A DNA stretch of 64,000 nt from Scolanthus callimorphus. Lineage: Eukaryota; Cnidaria; Anthozoa; Actiniaria; Edwardsiidae. Numbering within the stretch: the first letter of the stretch is position 1; every line of letters begins with the position of its first letter. The notes under the pieces are model-generated. The model saw nothing but the letters and a program-made list of their open reading frames with translations. It was not told where the DNA came from and made no database searches. The translations under genes and the position numbers were made by a program. The stretch is from assembly GCA_033964015.1 (NCBI GenBank), contig JAWWUD010000215.1, forward strand, positions 36,000 through 99,999, read 5' to 3'. Of this stretch, positions 11,901 through 20,432 are shown in pieces.

Positions 11901-14900
11901 GTGCGCCATTACTAGCAAACAACATGAAGAAGATAGACATTGCCTGGGACGTGGCAACAACAGTCCAAAGGTAGGCACAAGAGAAAAACGAGGTCAAGGA
12001 ATAAGAAGACGAGCAGAAGCTCGAGAGCCACATCACACATATCCCTAGATTGACCTCTCTGATCGTTCAAAGACAAACTGCTCTGTCAGAGCATAAGAAA
12101 GAGTCGTACCAGTATAAAGACCTAAGGAATAAAGTGCAACGAGAATGCAAATCATCTAAAGCTAAATACTATACTCGCAAAGTGTCAGCTCTGACGTTAC
12201 CCATTGGTACAAAGAGGTCAAGTCCTTGAGTGGCAGCACTGACTCATGTGGTTGGTGGAAGCAGATGGTTGACGATGATGTTCCTTCCATCCAGGAATTA
12301 TGCGAGGAGCTCACTTCAATGTGTTCTTGTATGACCAGACACCAAACATCGTCAGTTGTACTAACTGAAATTCGGAGCCAGTCCCCAAGAGCTCCTAATC
12401 ACCCCTGGTAGGGCTCACAGCTCTGTAGCATCAAAGTGAAAAAATCCTCTGGCCCTCGCACCCAGCCCCAAACATCGTATGCAAGGAGTAAGCCTTTGAG
12501 TGGCAAGGGTGGACATTTTTCCAAGAAGACCAAAGATGTGATACCTACTGGGGAGAAGTCTCCCATAGCCATCAGAGTTGGGATGGCGAAAAAGCCATCA
12601 TGTAATAAATGCTGAACCAACAATCTGGACCGTACTCCCCGAGATCTCTACAACGTGTCAGCTACTCGTGCAATGCGGCTGTCAACCTGATAATGGGTGT
12701 CGAGGGCGCTGTAAATGTGTCAAAGCACGTCCTCAATGCACTGCCATGTGCAAGTACAGAAGAGGTTACGAACGACAGTAAGACTAAGCTAATTTTCATT
12801 GTTGGTTTAGGACTTCATAATATTTAGACTTTTCAGACAGGCATATAACAAAATATGGAATTTTTGTTGATGCAGGAGGCCAAGCTAATCGTGGCATCTC
12901 AATCAAATTTAAAATACTTTTGCTTTAAATGATTTTTTATTTCATAACTTTCAACACTGGAAGTAACTGAAATAAGGTGTGGTTTAACTTAAGAATAATG
13001 CCGCATAAAACATCTTATCAATACTTGTAATTTGGAGAAAAAGGAAACTCCAGAAATAGATTTTGCCAAATAGTGAAGTGTACATCTATCAAGGCTGTAA
13101 GAAAGCAATAAAGGGCGTGACTCAATATGTATAGTAATGCGGGACATCTATTTGTGAATAAAGTAACATATTAAGGCTTTTGTGTAAAATTAAGACGTCC
13201 TTATTTCTTTAACGAAAATAAATAAACCCATCTTTATGCTATCTGGAAGTATTTACTTTTGGGCGTGGTTTTTATATAGAATTGCTCAGGACATCAAGCT
13301 CTACCACTTTGCCAAATTTCAAGCTTGTAACATCAATTTGCACAATTTTGCACCAATCTGCTGTACTAAGAGGCAGTGCCACAATTTAAGAGCTAATTTA
13401 GTGAGCTTAAAATGAAGTCCAATTCACAAGAAGTAAGCAAAGTAACCCTCTAAGTTTGTCAAATAACCTTTCAACTGCCAGATGATTTCAAATTTGGAGT
13501 ATTTCCGTATGTTATTGAGCGGATGGAATTAGATTGCGAAGGGCCTTTTGAATTCATTTTCTAACCGTTTGCACTACTTTCCTTTGTTTCATATTTGTTG
13601 TCACCTGAACAGTTCGACCCAGTGGTAAGTGATCTGTCGCTTTATATTTGTCAGGGCTTTGAATTTTTATATAGAATGGAACTTGTGTACGATTTTACAG
13701 GGAACTTCCACAGGGAATTCTGCAGAAACCTCATCCATGGGAAAAGCTGAATTTCTCATGGTAGAAGAATGGGAAGTGTTCGGATTTCCCATACAATACA
13801 ATACAATACAATACAATACAATACAATACAATAATATATTTAGAGTCGGTGACGTGGGGAGAGTTACCCGGGCTCCCGAGCCAGAAGCTCATGTGAAAAA
13901 CGCGCGACTATGGCTATCCATGGGAATTCAGAACACTTCTCATGTGTGTGCCTTGGGAAATTCAGTTTCTGCAGGAATTCCCTGTGTTCCTTGTACTACC
14001 TAACCAGTGAGAAATTTTGAATGCAAGGGGTCACGCATTTTTGGATTTGCCATTCCTGTTAATTCCGTTTTCTTTTTGTTACTATCCACGTACAGGCGTA
14101 CAGAATAGAGCCACTGATCGACTCCTCTATCGCAGTCGAGCCCGTCATGATCAAGCACCACAAAGGAAGAAAGCGCATGCACTTAGGTATGAAATAGATA
14201 AATAAATAAATGAAAATAAATGTTTGCGAGTCCCCAGTCTGGTAGCTCGTAAGCTGAATTGCGCTGAGCCCCAGCGGCGCCACTGACAACCAAGCGGTCG
14301 TAAGCACAGACACTGAGGGTGGTCACTGCCAGAAGGTTTATTACGTCCCCAGTGGTTCTTTAACGTCCCCACTGAAACTGAGTAGAGGAGTAAAGGCAAG
14401 ACGGGACCTCGGTTTATTGTCTCATCCGAAGACGTGAAACACGGAATAAAGTTCAACTCACAATATGAAACAGTTTCGACCACGACCCGAACAGAAAGAA
14501 ATTTCCCTCTGTCCCCGCCGGGAGTCGAACCCGGAGCACAGTGGTGAGAGACCAACGATGTAACGCTGAGCCAACCGCACTTGTTGTACTACATACAAAC
14601 ATTCATACATAAATTTCGCAATTGCTTATTAGGCCTAGGACAAACGCCGTGGAAAAGTCGCGCCGCACCAATCTAAAACCATTCACACCGGCGCTTTAAC
14701 CAGTTTAAAGGTGTTTTAATTAAACTGGTTTAATTTTTTTTCTGCCATGAGAAGAATGCTCCAAGCCTAAATAGTATACACTGTACATGTTACTAAGGCC
14801 CGTTTCAAACGTCGTGCTTCTCATGTGCAGAACCTAATTGTCCTGAAAATTATTTTGGGCTTAGAAATAGTTTCAAATGTCAGCGACGGTAAAAATATAA

Positions 14901-17900
14901 GAAGATAGATAACCTATAACAAAAACAATTGGAATGTTAAATTAGTTTTTTGCCATATGCTCTTCTAATGGATGTAGAGAAAAGAAATCTACCAAATTAG
15001 ATTCGGCACATGAGAAGCACGACGTTTGAAACGGGCCTAAGTGACCATTTAGCTAAGAAGAGTTTATCACAGTAAGAAACTAAAGCTTACGGCTAACCCA
15101 GGACACATGTACCGCGCAACTTGTGTCCTGCATGTTTCCCCGAGTGGCTAACCTAGGAAACATCGCACGCGTGTGTCTCGGACTCATGAAATGTTTCTTG
15201 TCTTGCGAAGAAACATTTCTTTGTGTCCCGGCTACACAATTTGTTGCGCGCGACAGTGTTTCTCGAGTGGCTAAACCGGGAAACATGAAGGAAACATGTG
15301 TCCGGCTACAATGTTGCGCGCTACATGTGTCCTAATTTAGCCAGGGCTTAAGGATGTTGTGAGGCGAAGAAAAACCTTATTTAAATAAACATAGTTTTTG
15401 TGTGAATAAGGTATAAGAGTTCCCGAACGGAGTTAATAGTGCTTGAGGTCTGACGAATCTGTTCTCTCACTAAAGACAACCACTGGATTTTTTTTTCAGA
15501 ATTGCGGGATAACTTGGCTCGATTTGGCGCCAACCTAAAAGCCAGTCTGATAGAATCAGCCAAGAGCACGTGGGAATCTATCCAGGAATTCGCCAGGGCG
15601 CATGCGTATTCTGACGTAGCGCCGCCGCAACACCTCGAGGGACCCTCCACTCCCACATCGATCGTTAGTGACTCAGATAGTATGTAGACGTTGGACAAGT
15701 TTGAGAAAACCTGTTTTTTTTTTACCGCATTGAACTTATAGCGCTATTCACTGTTTATCCACATTGCCATTGTAATGCTAATGTGCCAACTGTAGATTGA
15801 ATAGCGCCCTTTGTTCTGTGAACCAGTCGATATCTCTAGTTGGCACATTTATGACAATGGATGACGTCAGCGTGAACAGTGCTATTGCTTTTTAGTATCA
15901 CCCAACTAGTGGACTATTGCCAATGCTGCATTCTGACTGGTTACGCTACTTGGCGGACTATTATCAATAGATCTCTAGTAGCGAAAGCACCGATTTTTAA
16001 CATAAAAACAATGGCGCCCGCTTCTCGTTTTGTCGAGGTTTCTGATGATTTTTAGACAATTTTTCACTTTTTTCTCCAACGAGTTGGGTAATACTAAAAC
16101 AATTAGACCTCTTTTGTTTCAAGGGCGAGAGTTTCAAGGGCTACGCGACCTCAAAATTCACTTTTTCGATTGGCGATTTTACGCAAGAAAATTGTAATGT
16201 TAATTTTTTTTGAACCAGAGAGTTAAACATTCGAGGCAAGGAAGACAAAGGATAGCTTAAAACCATGTTGTTTGATATGACAATCAATTTCGTCCCACTG
16301 AAGTGGAGGAATCCAGCGTTTGGGTTTAATCAGGGAGTGTTTAATTGACGGCTAAAAATCGCCCATCGCAACAGTGAATTTTGCGGTCGCGTAGCAATGC
16401 ATACAGTGTCTGAAATCTTCATTTTTCCAAAGATCTCTCCTCAGTGTCTGAGGAAGGGGAGCCTATCAAGATTGGCGAGCTGAATGGCGGGGACAGGATC
16501 GATTACGTTCTTCAGGAAAAGCCGATAGAGAGCTTGAATGAGTATCTATTCGCCTTGAGCAGTCACGTTTGTTATTGGTAAGTATCTTTTTATCAGAAGT
16601 AATATATAGAGAATAATACACACAGCTCACTCGGGAGATATAATAGACCTTTTTCCGCTTGAGTGAATGTCCTGTGGTTTTGCTAGGTCTGTCTTCCCAA
16701 CTGGCACTCATGCGAAACAATGTCTTTTGTTTTCTTGTAATTTCACGAGAAAATTCATTAATATTGATGTGTGAAAACAAAGAACATTCTATGCTTGAGT
16801 GCCAGTTGGGAAAACAAACCACAGGGACCCCACTCAAGGGGAAAATAAATTCCATATCTCCAAGCGTCCATGTATTATTCTGTTTATTATATAAAACGTA
16901 ACACTATTTTTCAAAACAACTGGAATTAATTGGAAAAAACGTCCCGCATTTAAAGTTGATAATTTCACGTGTTAAAAATATCGTTTCTTTACGTGTTCCG
17001 AGATACGAAATTACTCATTGGTAGAAATCCTTGTTTTCTGTAGTTTTTCTAATAAAGCTTGTTTTATCATGATTTCCATCCATTTTCAATGGATGTTCGG
17101 AAACCTTCTGTGTTTACTTATCAGAAGTAATATATCAAACACGAGACAGCGTGTTTCATCAGGATTTTCAAACATTGAGAAGTGAATAATTTATTGTAGA
17201 CAAAAAGACGTGAATAAAATCTCAACTATACAAATTACGACCGCGTTCCCAAACCTCCTTCACGCGTATGATTTCCCTTGTTCAAACTTGATCATTTACG
17301 CAAATTGAGCGTTGTGATTGGATGAGTTGGTCAGTGTCATAGCTAGCGACAAATGCTTGAAAATATATTTGTCATACCTTATTCTCACTTAATTTCGCGA
17401 CTACTAAATTTCGCGATTTTGAAAAATTATAAACTTGCGAAATTTAATACTACTATAACATCAATAGTTAATAATGAAATTCAAGCTGTGAAACAAAGAG
17501 GATTCCCCAGAGGATTCGTTCACCGACTTAGAGACAGTTTATTCATTTTTTTTTGCCAGGAAATATACATCAATATCTATATATAAAAACAAAATAATAA
17601 TAATAATAATAATAATTTCCAGGCGAGGAAGCTCATAACAAACCTTAAGGGCTTATAACCATAACGATGACGTTATTATGTTGTTACAGCTAAAGTACCT
17701 TCATTACAAGAAATCGCGAAATTTAATACACCAAATTTTATTTCCTCTCAAAATCGCGAAATTTAATACTCGCGAAATATAGCGCTTGACTTTCGCGAAA
17801 TTAAGTACTCGCGAAATTTAGTCATGTTTTTCTGAACGATTTTCAGGTTATCAGAAGATACAGCGCTCTTCATGCTGAGAGCAATTTACAAAGATGGTAG

Positions 17901-17910
17901 AGCGACGTGA
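598..17910 (+). CDS. DDHD2: DDHD-family phospholipase (DDHD2/SEC23IP type), 3' thirteen exons
   Basis: Partial gene; the N-terminal part is outside the window. Exons: 598-739, 831-933, 1869-1974, 2852-2939, 3834-3990, 8423-8518, 9866-10104, 10585-10654, 13613-13624, 14096-14186, 15500-15679, 16445-16577, 17847-17910. They total 1481 nt and stay open in one phase to a TGA at 17908-17910, giving 492 complete codons. Domain order is lipase core with GHSLG nucleophile elbow, SAM domain, then DDHD domain. Family members are intracellular phospholipase A1 enzymes or, for SEC23IP, partners of the COPII coat at ER exit sites; they act on the cytosolic face of ER/Golgi membranes. Lipase-SAM-DDHD order excludes DDHD1, which lacks SAM. 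DDHD2 and SEC23IP cannot be separated without the N terminus, where SEC23IP has its Sec23/Sec31-binding part. Confidence 0.9.
2041..2775. repeat. Foldback element with ~100-bp inverted arms in a DDHD intron
   Basis: The left arm (about 2041-2150) and right arm (about 2670-2775) are inverted copies. AACAAATTGCAACAG near 2050 pairs with CTGTTGCAATTTGTT near 2757, and GTCGTCCAAAATCC near 2117 pairs with GGATTTTGGACGAC near 2690. Between them a motif TTTAGCCGGCGTAGTGTGG is directly repeated at about 2287 and 2347. It looks like a non-autonomous DNA transposon with a second repeat inserted. No transposase ORF was found. Confidence 0.6.
3588..3724. mobile_element. hAT-like MITE with two long G runs
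   Basis: The ends are CAGTGGCGGATCC on the left and GGGTCTGCCACTG on the right, an imperfect terminal inverted repeat typical of hAT MITEs. The interior has two G homopolymers of 15 or more bases (around 3653-3670 and 3679-3696), which could form G-quadruplexes. No clean target-site duplication was found. It sits about 110 bp before the SAM exon. Confidence 0.6.
3834..8518 (+). CDS. DDHD2: SAM-domain exons of the DDHD gene (2 exons)
   Basis: Exon 3834-3990 encodes an acidic linker followed by the first SAM helices ([20 protein letters not shown]). Exon 8423-8518 encodes the SAM C-terminal half ([19 protein letters not shown]), with the MGxPxGPRKK signature. In DDHD2 and SEC23IP the SAM domain binds phosphoinositides and mediates oligomerisation together with DDHD. 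The 4.4-kb intron between these exons is the largest in the visible gene and is filled with repeats, including a 1.5-kb transposon and an antisense ORF. Confidence 0.9.
4027..4244. mobile_element. Foldback MITE with terminal inverted repeats of about 25 bp
   Basis: The ends AAGGCCGGCACAGACTAGGG and CCCTAGTCTGTGCCGGCCTT are perfect inverse complements. A further inverted copy of the end (CCCCTAGTCTGTGCTGGCC) lies internally near 4083, so the element may be a nested or partly duplicated copy. No protein is encoded. Confidence 0.75.
4887..5372 (-). CDS. Unrecognised antisense ORF nested in a DDHD intron
   Basis: This 161-codon ORF stands out in a region otherwise free of long ORFs. An internal ATG at 5289-5291 (protein MADQSTAG...) has a better start context than the first ATG and would give 135 aa. 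The product is hydrophilic and basic in its first half ([16 protein letters not shown]), with an acidic patch ([14 protein letters not shown]) and a helical Glu/Met-rich second half ending [16 protein letters not shown] do not recognise the family. It could be a small intronless nested gene, a retrocopy or a domesticated transposon fragment. Confidence 0.3.
   Translation of the reverse strand: MNSRISSHLFCSTTRFHFTIEPIFPTKMADQSTAGNARPGIEENAKSKRNAPSLANGKKSKTYFSFDEEDITIVWESHTKRQRQNLGAIGLMPHLKSPMTRKAALHSEMMKLQHLMASEAENRDEHMEAWRFGTLPFDLPNPAITALDILHKYERNCRKTQ
5722..7248. mobile_element. 1.5-kb TIR transposon, family with GGGACCG ends (TSD TTG)
   Basis: The ends are GGGACCGTTCATTTTTTATC and the inverse complement GATAAAAAATGAGCGGTCCC (one mismatch). 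Both are followed inward by G/C homopolymers and GTATTTTTTTGG-type repeats. The flanking TTG at 5719-5721 and 7249-7251 is a 3-bp target-site duplication. Part of the interior (GCGCGCGAAGCGCGC near 6099) is shared with the related element at 36672-37474. Only short ORFs are present, so it is non-autonomous. A 3-bp TSD suits PIF/Harbinger-like or CMC-type transposases. Confidence 0.78.
7252..8130. repeat. Direct repeats of about 260 bp
   Basis: A block starting GGTGCTATGACGCTAATATA at 7252 recurs at 7513 with high similarity. Both copies continue through GTCGCAACGAGCCACTCCTTG and AATGAAGGGAATTGCTAA. A more diverged third partial copy begins near 8026. The sequence before the second copy (7484-7512) matches the left flank of the transposon at 5722, so the transposon interrupted the first repeat unit. 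Confidence 0.75.
9361..9775. repeat. Foldback element in a DDHD intron
   Basis: Inverted arms pair GAGAATTCTCGGGCCCGA near 9362 with TCTCGGGCCCGAGAATTC near 9755. A second arm segment pairs TTTTCGTTTTCTTTTCTACC near 9420 with GGTAGAAAAGAAAACGAAAA near 9701. The centre repeats CCCGAAAA-type motifs. It is a MITE-like foldback that ends about 90 bp before the exon at 9866. Confidence 0.65.
9866..17910 (+). CDS. DDHD2: DDHD-domain exons (7 exons, including a 12-nt microexon)
   Basis: A Ser/Thr-rich linker precedes [17 protein letters not shown], the classic entry to the DDHD domain. Then follow [27 protein letters not shown] (microexon) and AYRIEPLI, ending [12 protein letters not shown] long helix comes next ([16 protein letters not shown]), then [15 protein letters not shown] and [18 protein letters not shown], with a short C-terminal tail in the last exon. 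The conserved Asp/His residues that name the domain lie in FDPVAYR, the HHKGRKRMH stretch and the NGGDRIDY block. The domain is needed for lipase activity and membrane targeting in known members. Confidence 0.9.
11464..11548. mobile_element. 85-bp MITE with TAGCCTG ends (9-bp TSD)
   Basis: The ends TAGCCTGAGTATCAGG and CCTGATACTCAGGCTA are perfect inverse complements. They are flanked by ACTATCAGG (11455-11463) and GCTATCAGG (11549-11557), a 9-bp target duplication with one mismatch. The same terminal sequence class and TSD length recur at 35320-35512. A 9-bp TSD points to a Mutator-like (MULE) transposase. Confidence 0.72.
11700..12003 (+). pseudogene. Decayed transposon-type gene fragment, N-terminal part
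   Basis: Frame-shifted coding remnants are readable: [32 protein letters not shown], then after a stop [10 protein letters not shown], and after another frame change [16 protein letters not shown]. From memory, an IDGAAVV...VDIVWD...TRxKRGxGxRRR series occurs in a multi-copy ORF family of cnidarian and arthropod genomes. Stops and frame changes show it is dead. It lies in a DDHD intron, and its likely C-terminal part is at 12585-12781. Confidence 0.5.
12030..12415 (+). pseudogene. Non-LTR retrotransposon ORF2 fragment (endonuclease-RT linker)
   Basis: The reading [20 protein letters not shown], then [20 protein letters not shown], then (after a frame change) [11 protein letters not shown] and WWKQMVDDD, resembles the linker between endonuclease and reverse transcriptase of CR1/RTE-like LINEs. 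Several frame changes and stops make it a relic. It separates two fragments of another transposon gene, suggesting insertion into it. Confidence 0.55.
12585..12781 (+). pseudogene. Cys-rich CXC-like domain fragment of a transposon gene
   Basis: The ORF reads [20 protein letters not shown] followed by [13 protein letters not shown] before a stop. Spaced cysteines ([12 protein letters not shown]-x3-C) form a CXC-type zinc-binding motif. Similar tails end the multi-copy ORF family whose other half is at 11700-12003. Function here is presumably lost. Confidence 0.5.
13613..13624 (+). CDS. DDHD2: 12-nt microexon of the DDHD domain
   Basis: Four codons (FDPV) are flanked by AG at 13611-13612 and a strong GTAAGT donor at 13625. 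The upstream exon ends in phase 0 with NIFHP at 10654 and the downstream exon begins in phase 0 with AYRIEPL at 14096. Inclusion restores the invariant HPxDPVAYRxEPL signature of DDHD domains, and skipping would delete the conserved Asp. The exon lies about 90 bp upstream of a MITE carrying an ATACA microsatellite. Confidence 0.88.
13709..13986. mobile_element. MITE with CACAGGGAATT ends, carrying an ATACA microsatellite (TSD TTC)
   Basis: CACAGGGAATTCTGCAGAAA at the left end is mirrored by TTTCTGCAGGAATTCCCTGTG-type sequence at the right end, and both are flanked by TTC (13706-13708, 13987-13989). The interior holds about eight ATACA units (13791-13833). Related copies are at 19502-19668 (TSD TGG) and 29246-29374. 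A 3-bp TSD with CAC ends fits CACTA/EnSpm- or Harbinger-like mobilisation. It lies between the microexon and the next DDHD exon. Confidence 0.72.
14193..14580 (-). mobile_element. tRNA-derived SINE
   Basis: Reading the minus strand from 14580 gives a tRNA-like head with an A-box-like GGTTGGCTCAGCG and a B-box GGGTTCGACTCCC, the Pol III internal promoter arrangement. It is followed by a non-tRNA body and a tail of TTTATT-type repeats at 14193-14215. Length is about 390 bp. The tail lies only about 6 bp from the splice donor at 14187, so the insertion almost touches a DDHD exon. No clear target duplication was read. Confidence 0.7.
14796..15038. mobile_element. MITE with ~33-bp terminal inverted repeats
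   Basis: AGGCCCGTTTCAAACGTCGT at the left end is the inverse complement of ACGACGTTTGAAACGGGCCT at the right end, and the pairing continues inward through GCTTCTCATGTGC. The interior is AT-rich with no ORF. It lies in the intron between the exons at 14096 and 15500. Confidence 0.75.
15084..15350. repeat. Foldback MITE made of internal inverted and direct subrepeats
   Basis: TTACGGCTAACCCAGGACAC at the left pairs imperfectly with the right end (GTGTCCTAATTTAGCCAGGG). GGAAACAT and ACACATGT motifs recur several times in both orientations, and GTTGCGCGC is mirrored by GCGCAAC. It is a short degenerate non-coding transposon. Confidence 0.6.
16640..16858. repeat. Foldback element just after a DDHD splice donor
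   Basis: GTCTTCCCAACTGGCACTCA at about 16690 is matched in inverse by TGAGTGCCAGTTGGGAA at 16796, with outer segments CCGCTTGAGTG...CCTGTGGTTT against AAACCACAGGG...CACTCAAG. Arms are about 85 bp. It sits about 60 bp inside the intron after the exon ending at 16577. Confidence 0.65.
17385..17830. repeat. Cluster of AAATTTCGCGA-type repeats before the last DDHD exon
   Basis: The heptamer TTTCGCG or its complement occurs repeatedly at 17390-17440 and 17712-17822 in inverted arrangement, as ends of a foldback element. The interior has an AAT microsatellite near 17592. The right end abuts the polypyrimidine/AG acceptor at 17841-17846 of the terminal DDHD exon. Confidence 0.6.
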
Positions 17911-19501
17911 GGAAAGATAAGTTTGATACACAATTTTTATCAATGAAAACATAGGGATTATTTTGATCGGCGGTTATGGTGATGTGGGAATAGCGCTCTG
18001 CATGTCGTAATGGAATTCTTCAGGGTTGAGTGGGTAGAGATGGAATGCAACGGGAATGACACGATTCAAGTGACGTGAACAAATATCATAGACAGCGCTT
18101 GTGCCTGGAAAACAACTACTTGCTGCTGTTTCGAGTAACACGGGACCTCGCCGTTGTCAGCTTCGTGGAGTTTGGCAGTTAGTTTCTGCGTTGTCAATCA
18201 ATGCGTCAGAGCCAATCAGATCCTTGCCAAGTGCACTCGTTTGGTTTCCCTTGTGAGACATGTCGCGACAGAAGTCATTTCACTGCCCTAGGCGAAGGCT
18301 CAACGGTTTGATTGACTACGCAAAAAAACTCGGTTTCCTGTAACAGCTGAAAACTGCGGATCCAAGTCTACGCGTACATTTCCTTTTCCGGTCGTACTGT
18401 CATACCCGTCAGCGCTTCGCAAGCTCTGGGAATCAAATACTAACTACCTACAGTAGGTATTGGTCATCGAAGGAATTCGTAGATACACAACTATTGTTGT
18501 CCTCTATAGTTTGACTGATAGAGATCACGAGGAATTTATTTCATGGAAAGTTATTTCACGCGTCCAAAAATACTTCATTTTGATGACCTAACACTAGTAA
18601 TTTGCTGTCATTCACAAGACAAGATCGCTAGAACTCCCATCTCCCCTATTTCAATGTTTGAGGTAGCAGTGCTCTAATTGCGATGATGACAGCCCCGGTA
18701 AACAACATTGTACTGGGGGAGGGGAAGGTGGGGGGACGGGTGTGGTACATAGAACCCCTGTATACTTGAAAAGTACTACATACTCTACAACAATTTTGTC
18801 TCGCATTGTAGATTTTGGGCGCAAACAATTTTTAAACAAACAAACGAACACTGTAGCAAATCTACAAGACACGGTACTTTAAGTAAGACTTGAAGATATA
18901 AAGCAAGAAATATAATATTTGTATTTGTATATGGAGATTTTTATCGAAAAAAAAGTAGTTCGAAGAAATAAAGGTAATATTGTGGAGTAGCGAGTTTTGT
19001 ATTTGAGATTGTGTTGTGACATTATAAAGACCGAGTGGACGGATAGAGCGGATTCCAGATAAGTGTCGAAAGGTTTTAGTATTTGCGTTTACTTTGCGTT
19101 TACTGTATTCTAATTGGTTCTTCATTAACTGTCAACCAATCAAATGTTGAACTAAACGCAGCTGTGTATTTAGTGATCACGTGCTCAGCGCGTGATAGTG
19201 GTTTTCATTCAGGAAGCCATTCAACAGCAACTTTATTTTGTCTCGTGCATGATTGGCTGGGTTCGAGAACTCGAACCTCCAAGAAAAATCGAAAATAATT
19301 CGAGTTGTCCGGAGACTAGGAAACTGACGTCGCACTACAATGTATTTGCTATTCAAGCATTCACCAAGTTCGGACATATCCAACGTAGAACTTCATGGAC
19401 AAGTAAAATCCTAAACCTTGAGTTAGCCGGGGAAAGAGGCAGAGGCGGAACAAACTACAAAACGTGGAAGATGCGGTAAATCAAGGTCTGCGGCAGACTG
19501 G

Positions 19502-19668
19502 CACAGGGAATTTCTGCAGAAACCCATCCGTGGAAAAAGCTGAATTCCCCAAGGCACACGCATGAGAAATTCACAAGGATAGCCTTAGGAAATCCGAGCA
19601 CTTCCCATTCTTCCACCATGGAAAATTCAGCTTTTCCCATGGATGGGTTTCTGCAAACATTTCCTGTG
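19502..19668. mobile_element. MITE with CACAGGGAATT ends (TSD TGG)
   Basis: This is the compact full-length version of the family at 13709-13986. CACAGGGAATTTCTGCAGAA at the left is mirrored by TTTCTGCAAACATTTCCTGTG-type sequence at the right. TGG flanks both ends (19499-19501, 19669-19671). The centre contains inverted GAATTC/CCATGG-rich segments. It encodes no protein. Confidence 0.75.
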
Positions 19669-20282
19669 TGGTCTAAAGGTGCGCAGGACTGCGCAAAATG
19701 GAAGAAATCCATCAAGAACTAGCCTGGGAAAGCCGACACCACTTTAAAGGCCCATCCATGGCCATCCAAGCCGCATTTCAGGCACACAAGAAATAAAATG
19801 CAGTTGAAAATGCAACCCAAATTTACAGCTTGAACTTGTGAAATTTAAAGAACAGTACATTAGGAACCCCTTTGGGGCCTATTAGCCAATCACAGCGGTT
19901 GTTGACAATAGATCCTTGTTGACTATGGGCCTTTTATACCGCTCGCCAAAAGAGACGGTGTATGCGTGCTCAAGCCAAGCATTCCGTACTGATGATGTAT
20001 TTTGCCTCAGATCTGGTCAAAAGAATTACGTGGCCAGTTGAAATTTATTTGCAATTTATTTGAGTAACTCACTGTTAAATGCTTTGTGTGCATCTAGTCT
20101 AACAGGCCGCGACATTGCTTTGACCGGGCCTGGGTCAAAATACGTCATCAGTATGGAATGTTTAGATTAAGCGCGCAGACGCCTCTTTGCGGGAAAGATA
20201 AATAGATAGATAGAAGCTTAATTTTTTTTCACGGTTGTAATCTGCAGGTACAATAATAATAAAATTATAATACGGCCACAAA

Positions 20283-20432
20283 TCATCTCCAAGCTTTATG
20301 ACATGCGGGGTGCCTCAGGGATCAATCCAAGGCCCGCTTTTATTCCGTTATATCAATGATCTATCGGATGTTCTAATGCATTTGCAGCTCAGAACGTACG
20401 CCGATGACACGAGCCTTTTCTGCGAGCTCTAA
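20283..20432 (+). pseudogene. Reverse transcriptase fragment of a non-LTR retrotransposon
   Basis: The frame reads TCGVPQGSIQGPLLFRYIND then LRTYADDTSLFCEL before a TAA at 20430. GVPQGS..GPLLF and the YADD catalytic box are hallmark RT motifs of LINEs. Only about 50 codons survive, so it is a dead 5'- and 3'-truncated copy. Confidence 0.8.
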
